A stretch of DNA of 64,000 nucleotides from Chlorops oryzae (Eukaryota; Arthropoda; Insecta; Diptera; Chloropidae), in contig CM035807.1 in NCBI GenBank assembly GCA_020466095.1, positions 63,086,650-63,150,649 on the forward strand, read 5' to 3'. Positions 62,341-64,000 of the stretch are shown piece after piece. The translations under genes were made by a program, and so were the position numbers. The first letter of the stretch is position 1. Each line of letters opens with the position of its first letter. The notes under the pieces are model-generated. The model saw only the letters and a list, made by a program, of their open reading frames with translations. It was not told the DNA's origin and searched no databases.

Positions 62341-64000
62341 TGTCTTTCCCTTTTGGACCACTTGTTGCACTCCATTCACAAAATTCACTTTCAAAGTTTT
62401 AAAGTTGGTTTTTATTTTTTTATCTATTGCGGGTTCTTTAAGGAAACTTGATTAAAAACGATCGACGTGGCTTAAATCGCCATTTAATGTTTATATTAAA
62501 ACACGCAATTTTATCGACTCAAAAGTCACATTTGAACTGTGTCTTTTATTGAATTGATATTCGGCTTGTATACTATTTAAATTTTAACAAAAAAAATAAA
62601 TGCTGAAAAATATTTTACAAGAATTTATTGACCTAATAAATTATAGAGTGGTATAAGCAATTGTGACATTAATTAGGTAACATGCGGAAGACATTAGGAA
62701 ATGCAAGTAAACACAAAAAGCATAGCTCCAAGTCAAGCGTATCTTCGTTGCAACAAAGTTTTCTAATGATTAAGCAAGAGTCGCAAAAATAAAAGCGATG
62801 CAATAGGACACGCTGAGCGACCGATTGGGACCAAACGCAAAGCAAACGAACAAAAGCAAAGTGAAGCGGATCTTCTCCGTTTATCTTTTGATGAGTTCTG
62901 TATTAATTCTCTGGAAAAAGAAGCGAAGCGAAATCTGAGTGAAATGCTTCCATTGAGCCAGTCACTGAGTTTTTAACGCTTCTTAAGGATTCTCTGATTT
63001 GAAATAATTATTGCGACAATATAGGGAATGAATTAATTGGGGAAGTATAGTAATTATGAATTGATTTTTCATTTTGTTAAAATATTCTACAATGTGACGT
63101 TTGTTCCTGTCGTATAAAGGGTGCTTCCTCAAAATTAAAAGATTGTTAAAAGAATCCTTTTGGTGTAAGCGAACACCTTTTGTTTATCTTCGCCTGCAAC
63201 GAGGTGCAACCGGTAGCGACTGTTAATTTGCGACCTCATTATTGGTGTCGAAAATTTCTAAGCGCATTTGCAAAAGGCAGTGTTTTTGCAACCACATGTG
63301 GTTTCGTTTCGTTTCTTATCTATGGCAGAGGCACCGGTTTGCAGTTCAATGGTATGTTTATATCAAATATGTTAAGAAGTGGTTAGCCAGTTAAGGCACG
63401 AATTACATTTTGTCGAATGGTTTCATGTGAAACAATTGCGTTTGAGGGAGCCATAACTTGCGAGAACTTGGGTGTTTACTGTTGACAAATATCGCTTAGC
63501 AAATTATTTGTATCCACTTATTTACCTAAGGCATTTCCACTTTATACATCACAATTCTTCGTTCTATCTGTTTTGTGGGCTATCTCACCACACCGAAAGC
63601 CCAGTTTCAGAAAATTCAAGTTTTTTTTGTAGACTTCTCGCTTTCCTTCGCCATTCATTAATTATATCCGTGACCCGCCCATAAACGGAGATTTTTCTTT
63701 ATATATTCGAAGTTAGCATGATAAGCGTACAGGCTTCGAATTCGAACAAAGGCTTTTTTAAGGACATGCATGGATTAAAGCACACATTTCTGTAGCTCCG
63801 TACAAAAATATAAAGCATAGTTACCAAATTTTTTCGGAAAGCTAAGAATGCCTCAAATGTTAATATGTTAAGATTATAACCATTTATGCTATAAAAATTA
63901 GAGTTCAAAATCCATTTCGCTTATATGTAAGCAATTAAAGAATTCTTACCGAAAGTATTGATATTCTTGGTAAGATGGTTTTCGTTTGAGTTTGTGCCCG
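62341..64000. other. Unassigned sequence with a DINE-like scrap
   Basis: AT-rich sequence with no convincing frame; those at 63180-63386 and 63472-63684 lack domain features. At about 63673-63760, CCGCCCATAAACGGAGATTTTT followed by TTCGAATTCGAAC resembles one 127-bp unit of the DINE-1-like elements (minus orientation). Otherwise I see nothing. Confidence 0.45.

Overview
This window is eukaryotic repeat-rich DNA, most probably from a higher dipteran (a fruit-fly-like genome). The reasons are AT-rich spacers with CATACATA and CAACAACAAC runs, Helentron-type DINE-1-like elements ending in a (GTCY)n microsatellite, errantivirus, BEL/Pao and LOA-like retroelements, and piggyBac-type elements with TTAA target sites. 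I found no convincing intact host gene, no rRNA, no CRISPR array and no bacterial-style operon. Nearly every long open frame belongs to a transposable element.

Layout. 1-4193: a deleted BEL/Pao remnant, A-rich sequence and LTR-like sequence. 4194-39716: one errantivirus (gypsy-type retroelement with gag, pol and env). Its LTRs are flanked by the 4-bp duplication TGCA, and it has been pulled apart by two large insertions. Insertion I (about 7241-24683) splits the reverse transcriptase. It is a composite of a foldback element (A) with a tRNA-like module, a 143-bp tandem array, two long DINE-1-like elements, a small inverted-repeat element, a nearly intact minus-strand BEL/Pao element with an env-like domain (11768-20627, target duplication AGTGT), and a broken transposase gene. 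Insertion II (27584-38496) splits env. It is a decayed gypsy-type element with about 860-bp LTRs and itself carries a TTAA-flanked MITE. Without the insertions the errantivirus is about 7.2 kb, a normal length.

40456-43310: a large foldback element (B) of the same family as A, with tRNA-like modules in its arms and a piggyBac remnant inserted in one arm. 43960-47252: a decayed minus-strand gypsy-type element. 48040-62340: a decayed LOA-like non-LTR element (ORF1, endonuclease, RT, RNase H). Its 5' region is interrupted by foldback element C (48314-49626), and its endonuclease is interrupted by a second BEL/Pao element (51367-59621, target duplication CTCAC). 62340-64000 is mostly unassigned, with a DINE-like scrap near the end.

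Relative ages follow from the nesting and from LTR comparison by eye: errantivirus LTRs differ at about 5%, BEL-2 at about 2-3%, and BEL-1 at 3 of 515 positions. The most unusual item is a third open frame in BEL-2, downstream of pol. It encodes a second nucleocapsid-like zinc-knuckle protein with an arginine/serine-rich tail, in the position where some BEL elements carry env. The next most unusual are the foldback elements that carry tRNA-like RNA polymerase III promoter modules.
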